From Nocardiopsis dassonvillei_B (GTDB taxonomy: Bacteria > Actinomycetota > Actinomycetes > Streptosporangiales > Streptosporangiaceae): a stretch of 64,000 nt of DNA. Shown here piece by piece: positions 41,201 through 49,126 of the stretch. Made by a program: the position numbers and the translations under genes. The notes under the pieces are model-generated. The model had not been told where the DNA came from and made no database searches. It saw only the letters and a list, made by a program, of their open reading frames with translations. How positions within the stretch are numbered: position 1 is the stretch's first letter; every line of letters begins with the position of its first letter. Location: contig NZ_OZ186815.1 in the NCBI RefSeq assembly GCF_964273065.1, positions 3,782,001 through 3,846,000 of the forward strand, written 5' to 3'.

Positions 41201-41257
41201 ATGGATTCGGGGGGAGTGCGTCCCGGCGCAGGCGGAGTGCGAGTCCCCCGAATCCAT
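41201..41257 (+). terminator. inverted repeat with 13-bp arms and a 31-nt loop
   Basis: The arms ATGGATTCGGGGG (41201-41213) and CCCCCGAATCCAT (41245-41257) are exactly complementary. The loop contains a direct repeat of GAGTGCG. It lies 62 nt past the exporter stop, so a terminator is the simplest reading, but the long loop and the AT bases in the arms are unusual. Confidence 0.45.
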
Positions 41258-41688
41258 GGTCCGCCCCCGCCCCGCCACACGCCACCCGCGCCTCGCCGCC
41301 TGTGGACAGCGACCAGGCTCCGGTCCGTGCGACGTCGACCCCTGTCCGCACGCGACCCGGCTCCACATCCGAACGGTCCGCCGTCGGCTGCGCGACCGGC
41401 TCCGAGCCCCTCGGGGGCGCGGCGCCGTCCCTGCGCGGTCCGGCTCCGCCTGCGCGACCGGCCCCGTCCGGGCGGCCGGCTCCGGGGGTGGCGCTCCGCG
41501 GCCGCCGGTGGCCCGGCCCGGTCTCCGTGCGGTCCGGCTCCGTGTGCGGACGGCCAGAGTCCGTCCGGGGCGCCGCGCAGTCCGGGCCCGGCCCGGACCC
41601 TCCCCGGCGCCCGGGCCCCGGGGAATGTCCGGGCCGGGCGATAAGGTGCGGGGAACGCCCGCCGCCGAGTCCGTCGAGGGAGCCATCC
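41258..41688. other. 431-bp GC-rich low-complexity spacer
   Basis: No gene is supported. The sequence consists of diverged repeats of GTCCGGCTCCG, GCGCGACCGGC and similar words, resembling the spacer at 38297-38754. A promoter for the glycosylase gene should lie near its right end, but I cannot identify it. Confidence 0.4.
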
Positions 41689-42792
41689 ATGGCCGGGACC
41701 GTCCTCAGCACCCGCGCGCTGAACCGGGCCACACTCGACCGGCAGCTCCTCCTCTCCCGCACGCGCCTGCCCGCGGCCGACGTGGTCACGCACCTGGTCG
41801 GCCTCCAGGCCCAGACCACCCACACCTGGTACCTGGGCCTGGAGAACCGCATCGAGGACCTCGACCCCCACCGGGTGGGCGGCATCCTCACCGACGGCGG
41901 CCTCGTCCGGGTCACCCTCATGCGCGGCACCATCCACCTGGTCACCCCGCAGGACTGCCGTTTCCTGCGCGCCACCGTGCAGCCCGCCATCGACCGCGGG
42001 TTCTCCGGCAGCAGTCACGGCCAGGCCACCCGCGGCATGGACCTCGACGCCGTCGCCCGGGCCGGGTACAAGCTCCTCCTCGACCGCCCGATGACCCCGC
42101 GCGAACTGGGCGAAGGCCTGGTCGAGCAGTGGCCGCAGGTGTCCGGCGACCACCTCGCGCAGGCGGTCAAGGACCGGATCCCCCTGGTGCAGATCCCCCC
42201 GCGCGGGGTGTGGGGCGCCACCGGGGCGCCCGCGTTCGCGCCCGCGGACACCTGGACCGGGCTGGCCATGGACGCCGAACCCGACCCCGAGGGCCTGGTG
42301 CTGCGCTACCTGGCGGCGTTCGGCCCGGCCGGTGTCAAGGACTTCCAGGCGTGGTCCTCGCTCACCCGGTACGCGTCGGTCTTCGCCGGGCTGCGCGACC
42401 GCCTCGTGGAACTGCGGGCCGAGGACGGCAGCGTCCTGTTCGACCTCCCCGGCGCGCCCCGGCCCGGGGAGGACGTCGACGCCCCCGTCCGGTTCCTCTA
42501 CGACTTCGACAACGTCCTGCGCGGCCACGCCGACCGGAGCCGGGTGCTGCCGCACGCCCACCGGTCGCTGCTGGCCTCCCGCAACGGCATGCCCCCGGGA
42601 ACGGTCCTGGTGGACGGGTTCGTGCGCGCCTCCTGGAAGGTGGTGCGCCCCAAGGGGTCCGCGCCCCTTCTGGAGGTCTCCCTGTTCGAGCCCGTCAGCG
42701 CCGCGGACCGCGACGCGGTCGCCGCCGAGGGCGAGCGCACCCTGGCTTTCCTGGAGCCCGAGGGGCGCGGGATCCGGTTCGTCGAACCCTGA
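41689..42792 (+). CDS. AlkZ-like DNA glycosylase (HTH_42 / winged-helix family)
   Basis: The 367-aa protein matches the HTH_42 superfamily: LSTRALNRATLDRQLLLSR, then HLVGLQAQTTHTWYLGLENR, RVTLMRGTIHLVTPQDCRFL and a C-terminal VDGFVRASWKVVR. The Gln40-x-Gln42 pair (QAQ) corresponds to the catalytic QxQ motif of the AlkZ group; the YcaQ group has QxD. AlkZ from the azinomycin producer unhooks interstrand DNA crosslinks, and homologues of unknown target are widespread in actinobacteria. The ATG has GAGGGAG at good spacing. It is probably a repair enzyme for bulky or alkylated bases; the natural lesion is unknown. Confidence 0.85.
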   Translation: MAGTVLSTRALNRATLDRQLLLSRTRLPAADVVTHLVGLQAQTTHTWYLGLENRIEDLDPHRVGGILTDGGLVRVTLMRGTIHLVTPQDCRFLRATVQPAIDRGFSGSSHGQATRGMDLDAVARAGYKLLLDRPMTPRELGEGLVEQWPQVSGDHLAQAVKDRIPLVQIPPRGVWGATGAPAFAPADTWTGLAMDAEPDPEGLVLRYLAAFGPAGVKDFQAWSSLTRYASVFAGLRDRLVELRAEDGSVLFDLPGAPRPGEDVDAPVRFLYDFDNVLRGHADRSRVLPHAHRSLLASRNGMPPGTVLVDGFVRASWKVVRPKGSAPLLEVSLFEPVSAADRDAVAAEGERTLAFLEPEGRGIRFVEP

Positions 42793-42806
42793 TCCGTGCA
42801 CGGATC
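42791..42806. terminator. 16-bp palindrome overlapping the glycosylase stop codon
   Basis: GATCCGTGCACGGATC is perfectly self-complementary and starts inside the TGA stop. It is short for a terminator, but its position matches the stop-linked hairpins elsewhere in the window. Confidence 0.35.
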
Positions 42807-42906
42807 CCAGGCCGGTATCACCCGTCCGTTCCGAGTAAAAGCGCCCTGATGTGGACGTATGTATCCGGACCACGGACAATACGGGGTGATATGGAAGGAT
42901 TCTCGG

Positions 42907-44544
42907 GTGACTGAAGAGTTCCGTGCCGCGTTCCAACGTGTGCTCGATACCGCCGCCGAGCAGGCTCCCGGGTTTCCCGCGGCCGTGCACGACGTCTTCC
43001 GGCTCTCCTCGCAGGTCCCGCAGGAGGAGCTGACGTCCGCCATGGAGGCGCTGGCCCCCGTGCTGTCCGACTGCGAGTCCGCCGCCGGTATCGCCGCCGA
43101 CCTCGCGGTCCTGGCCGGCGCGCTGGTGGAGGCCGGGGCGCCCGCCGGGCAGGTGGGGCTCGAAGTGCTGCGCCAGCTCGGCAGTTACGGGCAGGCCGCG
43201 GTCGCGTTCATGCACGCCTGGGACAAGACCGGCGGGGGCGCTCCGCCGCACCCGGGCGAGGTGGGCGAGGCCGAGGAGCAGCGGGTCGAGGAGGTCCTGG
43301 GCGAGAACGCGCCCCTGGCCACCGTCGGCTGGTGGACCTGCCTGCGGTACGGACTCGCGGCCAAGGCCATGCTCGGTGACGCCGGGGTGCGGGCGGCCGT
43401 GCGCGCCGACTCCGGCGCCCTGGAGGGGCTGAGCCAGATCGTGCACGCCCTGTCCACCCGGCTGCCCGAGTTCACCGAGGTCGGCGAGCTTCTGCGGATG
43501 GCCGAGGCGGACACGGTGCTGGTGCTGGACCGCGCCTCCTGGCGGGGGTTCCGGATCCGCTTCGACGGCATCGGGGACAACTTCCAGCTGCACACCCTGC
43601 TGGCCGACGCGCTCATCGGCAAGGAGGGGCGGCGCCTGCCGGGCTCCCGCCCGGACCCGCGCTGGACGGCGGCCTGCCTGGCCGGCGCCCCGGACCCGCT
43701 GGCGGACGTGGTGCGCGGCGAATGGGACCTGGTGGGCGGGGACGGCACCTGGGTCGGCAACGAGGCGTGCCCGGCCGACATCCCCTTCGTCGACGGGGAG
43801 CGGGTGCTGGTGCTGGAGCCGCAGAGCCTCGCCCACTCGTGGCGGGCGGGGCGCCGCCACCCGCACATCCCGGGCAGCGTGACGGTCGTCGAGGAGCTGC
43901 ACCCGGACGAGGCCGCCTCGTGGTGGTCGCGGATGCACCCCGCCGGGTCGGTACGCCACCCGCTGGCGCCCGCCATCGAACACGGGGACACCGGCGCGCA
44001 CCGGCCGCCCCGGCACTTCGGGGTGGCGGCGCACTTCGAGGAGGTCGACTCGGGGCCGCTGTCGTCGACGTTCCCGGCACTGGACCCGGAGGTGGAGGCC
44101 GATCCGTCGGGGGACTCCTCGCAGGAGGTGCCGCCGGACGGGCCGTGGTCGGAGGCCTATCCGCGCGAGGCGGTGGGGTGGGCGGACGAGCCCGCCTCCG
44201 AGCCGGAACCGCCGCCGGCCGTCTCCGACCCCGGGCCGTGGGCGGCCTCCTCCGGTCAGGAACCGCCGCCGGTCGCCTCCGGGCCGGAACCCTGGCCGAT
44301 CGTCTCCGAGCCCGGACCCTGGCCGATCGCTTCCGGGCAGGATCCGTGGACGGCCGACCCGGAGCCCGAGCCCTGGGCCGCTTTCCGGCAGGAGCCCGGA
44401 ACCCGCGGGTACATCCCGCCCGACGACGGCCGGCCGCCGGGCGCGCACCTGATGCCGCCGCTGCCGCCGGGGGTGTCGGACAGCTGGGCGTGGGCGCCGG
44501 GCTGGAAGTGGCCGCCCCCGCCCGGGGCGGTACCCGGGGCCTGA
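42907..44544 (+). CDS. uncharacterised two-part protein, paralogue A
   Basis: The 545-aa protein has no signal peptide or membrane helix and matches no family I know. Residues 1-370 are homologous to the protein at 57342, sharing GDNFQLHTLLADALIG, WDLVGGDGTWVGNEA, GERVLVLE and GRRHPHIPG. The region up to 190 is helical; 195-370 is mixed and may be enzymatic or ligand binding (many His, Asp and Trp). Residues 375-520 are a Pro/Glu/Trp-rich linker with GPEPWPI-type repeats. The end, MPPLPPGVSDSWAWAPGWKW, is a tag also found on the paralogue. The GTG at 42907 has GAAGGA upstream. It is monocistronic. Confidence 0.75.
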   Translation: MTEEFRAAFQRVLDTAAEQAPGFPAAVHDVFRLSSQVPQEELTSAMEALAPVLSDCESAAGIAADLAVLAGALVEAGAPAGQVGLEVLRQLGSYGQAAVAFMHAWDKTGGGAPPHPGEVGEAEEQRVEEVLGENAPLATVGWWTCLRYGLAAKAMLGDAGVRAAVRADSGALEGLSQIVHALSTRLPEFTEVGELLRMAEADTVLVLDRASWRGFRIRFDGIGDNFQLHTLLADALIGKEGRRLPGSRPDPRWTAACLAGAPDPLADVVRGEWDLVGGDGTWVGNEACPADIPFVDGERVLVLEPQSLAHSWRAGRRHPHIPGSVTVVEELHPDEAASWWSRMHPAGSVRHPLAPAIEHGDTGAHRPPRHFGVAAHFEEVDSGPLSSTFPALDPEVEADPSGDSSQEVPPDGPWSEAYPREAVGWADEPASEPEPPPAVSDPGPWAASSGQEPPPVASGPEPWPIVSEPGPWPIASGQDPWTADPEPEPWAAFRQEPGTRGYIPPDDGRPPGAHLMPPLPPGVSDSWAWAPGWKWPPPPGAVPGA

Positions 44545-44560
44545 CCGGCCGGGCGCATAC

Positions 44561-44585
44561 GCGCGGCCCGCTCCGCGGGCCGCGC
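44561..44585 (+). terminator. 11-bp hairpin after paralogue A
   Basis: A perfect stem (arm GCGCGGCCCGC) with loop TCC lies 16 nt past the stop codon. Confidence 0.65.
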
Positions 44586-44994
44586 CGCCGCGCTTTCGCC
44601 GGCCGGCCCGGCGGGACCGGGAAGGCCGGTCGGCGGGGGCGCGGCGGCGTGCGCGCCCTCCCGCGCCCCTTTCCGTGCGGTTTCCCGTGAGGCCTCCGCG
44701 TCCTCCCGCTGCCGCCCGCACCTCTTTCCGCGCGCTTCCCGCGTTCCTTCCCGTGCGCCTTTCCCCGCGCCTTCCCCCGTCCGCACCCGGGCCCCTTCCG
44801 ACACGCCGGACCGGGGGGTGCGTCCGGGCGCGGGGGTGCGCGGACGAACGTGCGGGTCCGGCCGGGGGACCGGCACGGAACCCGTGATCTCCCACAGGGA
44901 GCGCCGACCCGACTAGGCTGGCGTTCGGCAATCCGACACCCCGGCAGGCCGACCGCGCTGGGTGAGTCACGAGCACACTCAAGGAGATCCCGTC
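44586..44994 (+). promoter_or_regulatory. 409-bp spacer with the dihydrolipoyl dehydrogenase promoter
   Basis: No gene is evident. TAGGCT at 44914-44919 is a common actinobacterial -10 form and would give a leader of about 70 nt ending in AAGGAG (44981-44986). The left part (44640-44780) is a pyrimidine-rich stretch full of CCTTCCCG-type words. Confidence 0.45.
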
Positions 44995-46401
44995 ATGGGA
45001 CAGCGACACTTCGATCTGGTGGTTCTCGGCGCGGGCCCGGGCGGCTACGTCGCCGCGATCCGGGCCGCCCAGCTCGGCCTCAACACCGCCGTCATCGAGG
45101 AGAAGTACTGGGGCGGCGTCTGCCTCAACGTGGGCTGCATCCCCTCCAAGGCCCTGCTCCGCAACGCCGAGCTGGCCCACCTCTTCAACAACGAGGCCGA
45201 CTTCTTCGGCATCAAGGTGGACGGCAAGGTCGAGTTCGACTACGGCAAGGCGTTCAGCCGCAGCCGCGAGGTCGCGGACGGCCGCGTCAAGGGCGTCCAC
45301 TTCCTCATGAAGAAGAACAAGATCACCGAGATCGACGGCCGGGGCACGTTCGTCGACGACCACACCATCGAGGTCGCGGGCGGCGACGGCTCCAGCGAGA
45401 CCGTCACCTTCGACAACGCGGTGATCGCCGCCGGCTCCTCCACCAAGCTGCTGCCCGGCACGCAGCTGTCCGAGCGGGTCGTCACCTACGAGGAGCAGAT
45501 CCTCGAGTCCGAGCTCCCCGGCAGCATCATCATCGCCGGTGCGGGCGCCATCGGCGTGGAGTTCGCCTACGTCCTGGCCAACTACGGTGTGGACGTCACC
45601 ATCGTCGAGTTCCTCGACCGCATCGTCCCGCTGGAGGACGAGGAGGTCTCCAAGGAGCTCTCCCGCGCCTACAAGAAGCTCGGCGTCAAGGTCCTCACCT
45701 CCACCCGCGTGGAGAGCGTCGAGGACACCGGTGACAACGTCAAGGTCACCGTCACGACCACCGAGGGCTCCCAGCAGGTGCTGGAGGCCGACAAGCTGCT
45801 CCAGGCCATCGGGTTCGCGCCGAACGTCGAGGGCTACGGCCTGGAGAAGACCGGGGTGGAGCTCACCGAGCGCGGTGCCATCGCCATCGACGGCCGGGGC
45901 CGCACCAACGTCCCGCACATCTTCGCGATCGGCGACGTCACCGCCAAGCTGATGCTGGCGCACACCGCCGAGGCCATGGGCATCGTCGCGGTGGAGACCA
46001 TCGCCGGGGCCGAGACCCAGGAGATCGACTACAAGTTCATCCCGCGCGCCACCTACTGCCAGCCGCAGATCGCGAGCTTCGGCTACACCGAGGCCGAGGC
46101 CCGCGAGGCCGGGTTCGACGTGCAGGTCGCCAAGTTCCCGTTCATGGCCAACGGCAAGGCGCACGGCGTCGGCGACAGCCGCGGGTTCGTCAAGGTCCTC
46201 TCCGACGCCAAGTACGGGGAGATCCTGGGCGCCCACATGATCGGCCCCGACGTCACCGAGCTATTGCCGGAGCTGACCCTGGCCCAGCAGTGGGACCTGA
46301 CGGTCCACGAGGTGTCCCGCAACATCCACGCCCACCCGACGCTGAGCGAGGCCGTCAAGGAGGCCGTGCACGGCCTGTCCGGGCACATGATCAACTTCTA
46401 G
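44995..46401 (+). CDS. lpdA: dihydrolipoyl dehydrogenase (E3)
   Basis: The 468-aa flavoprotein is a complete dihydrolipoamide dehydrogenase. It has the FAD-binding VVLGAGPGGYVAAIRAAQLG, the redox-active disulfide GGVCLNVGCIPSKALL, the NAD-binding IIIAGAGAIGVEFAYVLANY, the second FAD motif GRTNVPHIFAIGDVT, and the C-terminal NIHAHPTLSEAVKEA with the catalytic His-Glu pair. It reoxidises the lipoyl arm in 2-oxoacid dehydrogenase complexes and the glycine cleavage system. The ATG has AAGGAG 8 nt upstream. No E1 or E2 genes are adjacent, which is usual for the shared E3 of actinobacteria. Confidence 0.96.
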   Translation: MGQRHFDLVVLGAGPGGYVAAIRAAQLGLNTAVIEEKYWGGVCLNVGCIPSKALLRNAELAHLFNNEADFFGIKVDGKVEFDYGKAFSRSREVADGRVKGVHFLMKKNKITEIDGRGTFVDDHTIEVAGGDGSSETVTFDNAVIAAGSSTKLLPGTQLSERVVTYEEQILESELPGSIIIAGAGAIGVEFAYVLANYGVDVTIVEFLDRIVPLEDEEVSKELSRAYKKLGVKVLTSTRVESVEDTGDNVKVTVTTTEGSQQVLEADKLLQAIGFAPNVEGYGLEKTGVELTERGAIAIDGRGRTNVPHIFAIGDVTAKLMLAHTAEAMGIVAVETIAGAETQEIDYKFIPRATYCQPQIASFGYTEAEAREAGFDVQVAKFPFMANGKAHGVGDSRGFVKVLSDAKYGEILGAHMIGPDVTELLPELTLAQQWDLTVHEVSRNIHAHPTLSEAVKEAVHGLSGHMINF

Positions 46402-46438
46402 CCGCCCTCGGGGGCGCGGAGTCCCCGGAGGATCCGGC

Positions 46439-46482
46439 GGAGGGCGTCGGGACCGGTGCGGCACCGGTTCCCGGCGCCCTCC
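46439..46482 (+). terminator. long imperfect hairpin after lpdA
   Basis: GGAGGGCG pairs with CGCCCTCC, followed inward by CGGG/CCCG and CCGGTG/CACCGG with small mismatches. It lies 38 nt past the stop. Confidence 0.6.
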
Positions 46483-46521
46483 TTCGCGTTCCGGGAGCCG
46501 GCCCGGCCCGGCGTCGCGCGC

Positions 46522-46560
46522 TTGACATGACGTCATCGATGACTTCAGCATGATGTCATG
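46522..46560 (+). promoter_or_regulatory. leaderless promoter with two RHH-type operator boxes
   Basis: TTGACA (46522-46527) is a consensus -35. A -10-like CAGCAT at 46546-46551 gives an 18-bp spacer and a start at the ATG at 46558; there is no Shine-Dalgarno. The palindrome ATGACGTCAT (46527-46536) abuts the -35, and a near-copy, ATGATGTCAT (46550-46559), covers the -10 and the start codon. The boxes are 23 bp apart. The ribbon-helix-helix product of the gene probably binds them. Confidence 0.55.
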
Positions 46561-47103
46561 GACCTGATGCCGTATGTCGACGAACTCCGCCGCCAGCTCC
46601 TGGTGGCCGCCGAAGCCGGGGACGGGGAGACCCGGCTCATCGCCGAGCGCCTCAGCGCGGCGCTGGAGCCCTCCGCACGGCTGACCCTGCTGGAAGCCCT
46701 GTCCGCCGCCATGGACGAGGTCACCCGGGACCTCGCGCCCGGCTCCGTCGAGGTCCGGCTGCGCGGGCGGCGGATCGACTTCATCGTGACGTCACCCGGG
46801 TTCGGGGACGACGAGCAGGGCGGGACCGGACCGGTACCGCTCCACCCGGGTGAGGCGTCGGAGGGCGGGCGGGCCCCCGTCGGCGACCACGGAGCGGAGG
46901 CCGATGAGGGCGGTACCGCGCGGATCACCCTGCGCCTGCCCGAACGCCTCAAGCCGCGGGTCGAGGACGCGGCCCGCCGCGAGGGCCTGTCGGTCAACGC
47001 CTGGCTCGTGCGCGCCGTGTCCGCCGCGCTCGACGGCGGCGGGCCCCGGCCCGACACCCGGGCGCGCCAGGTCGGCCGCGGCTACACCGGCTGGGTCCGC
47101 TGA
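46558..47103 (+). CDS. ribbon-helix-helix (HicB-antitoxin-like) protein
   Basis: The 181-aa protein has a helical N-terminal domain (residues 1-50), a short beta segment (SVEVRLRGRRIDFIVTS), an acidic Gly-rich linker, and a C-terminal RHH fold: ARITLRLPERLKPRVEDAARREGLSVNAWLVRAVSAAL, written here in pieces of ITLRLPERLKPRVEDAA and GLSVNAWLVRAVSAAL. The RHH resembles HicB/CopG antitoxin DNA-binding tails, but no HicA toxin gene is adjacent. Instead a DUF4097 gene follows 73 nt downstream. It probably autoregulates through the boxes around its own start. Confidence 0.8.
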   Translation: MDLMPYVDELRRQLLVAAEAGDGETRLIAERLSAALEPSARLTLLEALSAAMDEVTRDLAPGSVEVRLRGRRIDFIVTSPGFGDDEQGGTGPVPLHPGEASEGGRAPVGDHGAEADEGGTARITLRLPERLKPRVEDAARREGLSVNAWLVRAVSAALDGGGPRPDTRARQVGRGYTGWVR

Positions 47104-47176
47104 CCGCACCCCGCGGATCCCACCACCGCGTCTCCCCAGCGGAGACGACCACCAGCGCCGTAACAGGGAGACAGCC

Positions 47177-47974
47177 ATGCCCGTTTTCGACACCCCCGAG
47201 CCGATCACCGCCGACATAGGCCTGGTCGCCGGAGCCCTCCAGGTCGCCGCCGGCGACGGGTCCGAGACCGTCGTCGAGGTCCGTCCGCGCGTCGCCGACA
47301 GGGAGAGCGACGTACGCGCCGCCGAGCAGGTCGAGGTCTCCTACGCCGACGGCCACCTCACCGTGACCGACCCCCCCCAGGGCTCGGGACTGGGCCGCCT
47401 GCTCCGCAACGGCCTGGTGGACATCGCCGTCGAACTGCCCGCGGGGTCGCGCCTGCGCGTCACGAGCGGCTACGGCAACGTCCGCTGCACCGGCACCCTG
47501 GGCCCGTCCGACATCACCGTCTCCAGCGGGAACATCACGGCGCACCGCATCGCGGGCGGCGCCGGGCTCACCACGGCGCACGGCTGGATCCGCGTGCGGG
47601 AGATCGACGGCTCGGCCGTGGTCAAGTCCACGACCGGCGGCATCACCATCGGCGAGGTGACCGGGGACTTCCGGGCGAACTCCGCGCACGGCGAGATCAG
47701 CGTCGACCGGGCCCTGTCGTCCGTCACGGCGCGCACCACCTACGGCAACATCCGGCTCGGCCGGGTGGGCGAGGACGGCGTCGACACGGAGACCTCCTAC
47801 GGCGAGATCGAGATCGGCGTGCCCGAGGGCACCGCCACCTGGTTCGACGCGCTCTCCGGCAAGGGGGCCGTGCGCAGCTCCCTGGAGGCGGCGGAGGCCC
47901 CCGCGCCCACCGAGCGGACCCTCCGGGTGCGCGCCCGCAGCGTCCACGGCGACATCACCCTCCACCGGGCCTGA
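47177..47974 (+). CDS. DUF4097-family beta-repeat protein
   Basis: The 265-aa protein consists of short beta repeats of the DUF4097 type: GYGNVRCTGTLGPSDITVSS, GNITAHRIAGGAGLTTAHGW, TTGGITIGEVTGDFRANSAH, GEISVDRAL and TYGNIRLGRVG. It forms a right-handed beta-solenoid-like domain with unknown function. There is no signal peptide or membrane segment, so it is cytoplasmic. AGGGAG precedes the ATG. It lies 73 nt downstream of the RHH gene and the two are probably one operon; this pair recurs in other actinomycetes as far as I recall. Confidence 0.85.
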   Translation: MPVFDTPEPITADIGLVAGALQVAAGDGSETVVEVRPRVADRESDVRAAEQVEVSYADGHLTVTDPPQGSGLGRLLRNGLVDIAVELPAGSRLRVTSGYGNVRCTGTLGPSDITVSSGNITAHRIAGGAGLTTAHGWIRVREIDGSAVVKSTTGGITIGEVTGDFRANSAHGEISVDRALSSVTARTTYGNIRLGRVGEDGVDTETSYGEIEIGVPEGTATWFDALSGKGAVRSSLEAAEAPAPTERTLRVRARSVHGDITLHRA

Positions 47975-47989
47975 CCCGGGAGGGGCGCC

Positions 47990-48027
47990 GCGGCCCGCCG
48001 TCCGTGCCGCCCCGGACGGCGGGCCGC
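47990..48027 (+). terminator. 15-bp hairpin after the DUF4097 gene
   Basis: A perfect stem (arm GCGGCCCGCCGTCCG) with an 8-nt loop lies 15 nt past the stop. Confidence 0.75.
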
Positions 48028-48146
48028 CGTCCGGGGCGGCCTCGTCCGTTGTGCCGGACCGGTGGCGGACTTGCTAAGTTTCCCTGTGTCCCCCGCCGGA
48101 ACCGTCCCCTTTCGTCCGGCGCCCTTCCGAACATCGAGAGCCACCC

Positions 48147-48842
48147 ATGCGACTGATCCCGTCCTCCCCCCTGTCGTGCCTGGGCACGGCCGCCGTCGCC
48201 GCCGTGATCGGCGGATTCGTCCTGGTCGGCTGTGACGTCGTCGCGTTCGACGAGTTCGACACGGACTTCAGCCTCTTCTCCGGGGACGAGGAGGCGTCCC
48301 CGAGCCCGGAGGCGAGCGCCGAGCCGAGCCCGGAGGGCGAGGAGGAGCCGGAGGAGACCGCGCGGTACGCACTGCCGGAGTCGTGCGCGGAGGCGGGCGC
48401 CGCGGAGGTCGTCGGGGACCTGGCGCCGGGGACGGTGCTGGCCGAGGACCGCGGCGAGGTCGAGGGGTTCGCCGACGCGGAGCAGCTGACCTGCTCGTTC
48501 AGCGACGGCACCGGGGCGCCGGGCGCCGCCACGTTCACGCTGGTGTTCACCCTCAACGTCGACCCGAGCCTGAGCCCCGACGTGGTGGCGGTGCCGGGCG
48601 CGGAGGAGGAGATGAACTGGGAGGTGGACATCGACGTGGACGTCGACACCTACCACACGGACGAGGCCGACTCCCTGGGCGGCGACCTCGAGTACGTGGG
48701 CACTGTGGACGGCAGGACCCGCCACCTGTACCTGTCGCTGCCGGGCGAGCTGTACGTGACGGCGATCGCGTACGGCGAGGAGGTGCCGCGCGAGGACCTG
48801 GAGCGCGTGGTGATGCTGGCGGCGGAGCGGGTGCGCGGCTGA
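48147..48842 (+). CDS. acidic lipoprotein, function unknown
   Basis: The 231-aa protein has a signal peptide with lipobox FVLVGCD, then an acidic Ser/Pro/Glu linker (residues 45-75), then a compact domain with two Cys (LPESCAEAGAAEVVGDLAPG and AEQLTCSFSDGTG). The C-terminal half is beta-rich and acidic (WEVDIDVDVDTYHTDEAD), ending in a helix. Lipoproteins of this DUF3558-like layout (two Cys, C-terminal helix) are common in actinobacteria, but I cannot confirm the family. It starts 172 nt after the DUF4097 stop, with a terminator between, so it is a separate unit. Confidence 0.75.
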   Translation: MRLIPSSPLSCLGTAAVAAVIGGFVLVGCDVVAFDEFDTDFSLFSGDEEASPSPEASAEPSPEGEEEPEETARYALPESCAEAGAAEVVGDLAPGTVLAEDRGEVEGFADAEQLTCSFSDGTGAPGAATFTLVFTLNVDPSLSPDVVAVPGAEEEMNWEVDIDVDVDTYHTDEADSLGGDLEYVGTVDGRTRHLYLSLPGELYVTAIAYGEEVPREDLERVVMLAAERVRG

Positions 48843-48844
48843 CC

Positions 48845-48861
48845 CCGGTCCCGGGGACCGG
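48845..48861 (+). terminator. 8-bp hairpin just past the lipoprotein stop
   Basis: CCGGTCCC-G-GGGACCGG starts 3 nt after the TGA. The single-base centre means an actual stem of about 6 bp. Confidence 0.45.
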
Positions 48862-49126
48862 AACACGGAAGTCGAGGCCGTCGGCGCGGTGCCGGCGGCC
48901 TCCGCCGTGCCCGGGGCGGGATCCCGGCGGTGCCGCGTCCGGCGGCGGGTGGACGCGGTGCTCCCCGCCGTGTCCGGACGGGCGTGCCGACCGGCCGAGC
49001 GGCGGCCCCGGGGCGCCGTCCGGGCCGTCCGGTCGGGTGCGTGGAGACCGGTGCGGAGGCGGTCCGCGGCGGCGGGGGCGCGGGCCCTGTGGCCGGGCGG
49101 GGATGCGCTCGGGGCCGACCGGCCGG

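Noticed and set aside
38850..41990. 1046-codon minus-strand frame across 39-42 kb
   Set aside because: It runs out of frame through the dehalogenase-like gene and antisense to the exporter; its Gly/Arg/Pro-rich product has no motif.
39900..42792. Antibiotic biosynthetic cluster with exporter and self-resistance glycosylase
   Set aside because: No biosynthetic enzymes are nearby; a 550-bp spacer with an inverted repeat separates the two genes.
40957..46236. A very long open frame on the minus strand opposite several genes
   Set aside because: It lies antisense to lpdA, the glycosylase and paralogue A, encodes no recognisable domain, and is expected when coding DNA has nearly all G/C third positions.
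46558..47974. HicA/HicB toxin-antitoxin system
   Set aside because: Only the RHH part resembles HicB. No HicA-like small protein is present; the partner is a DUF4097 protein.
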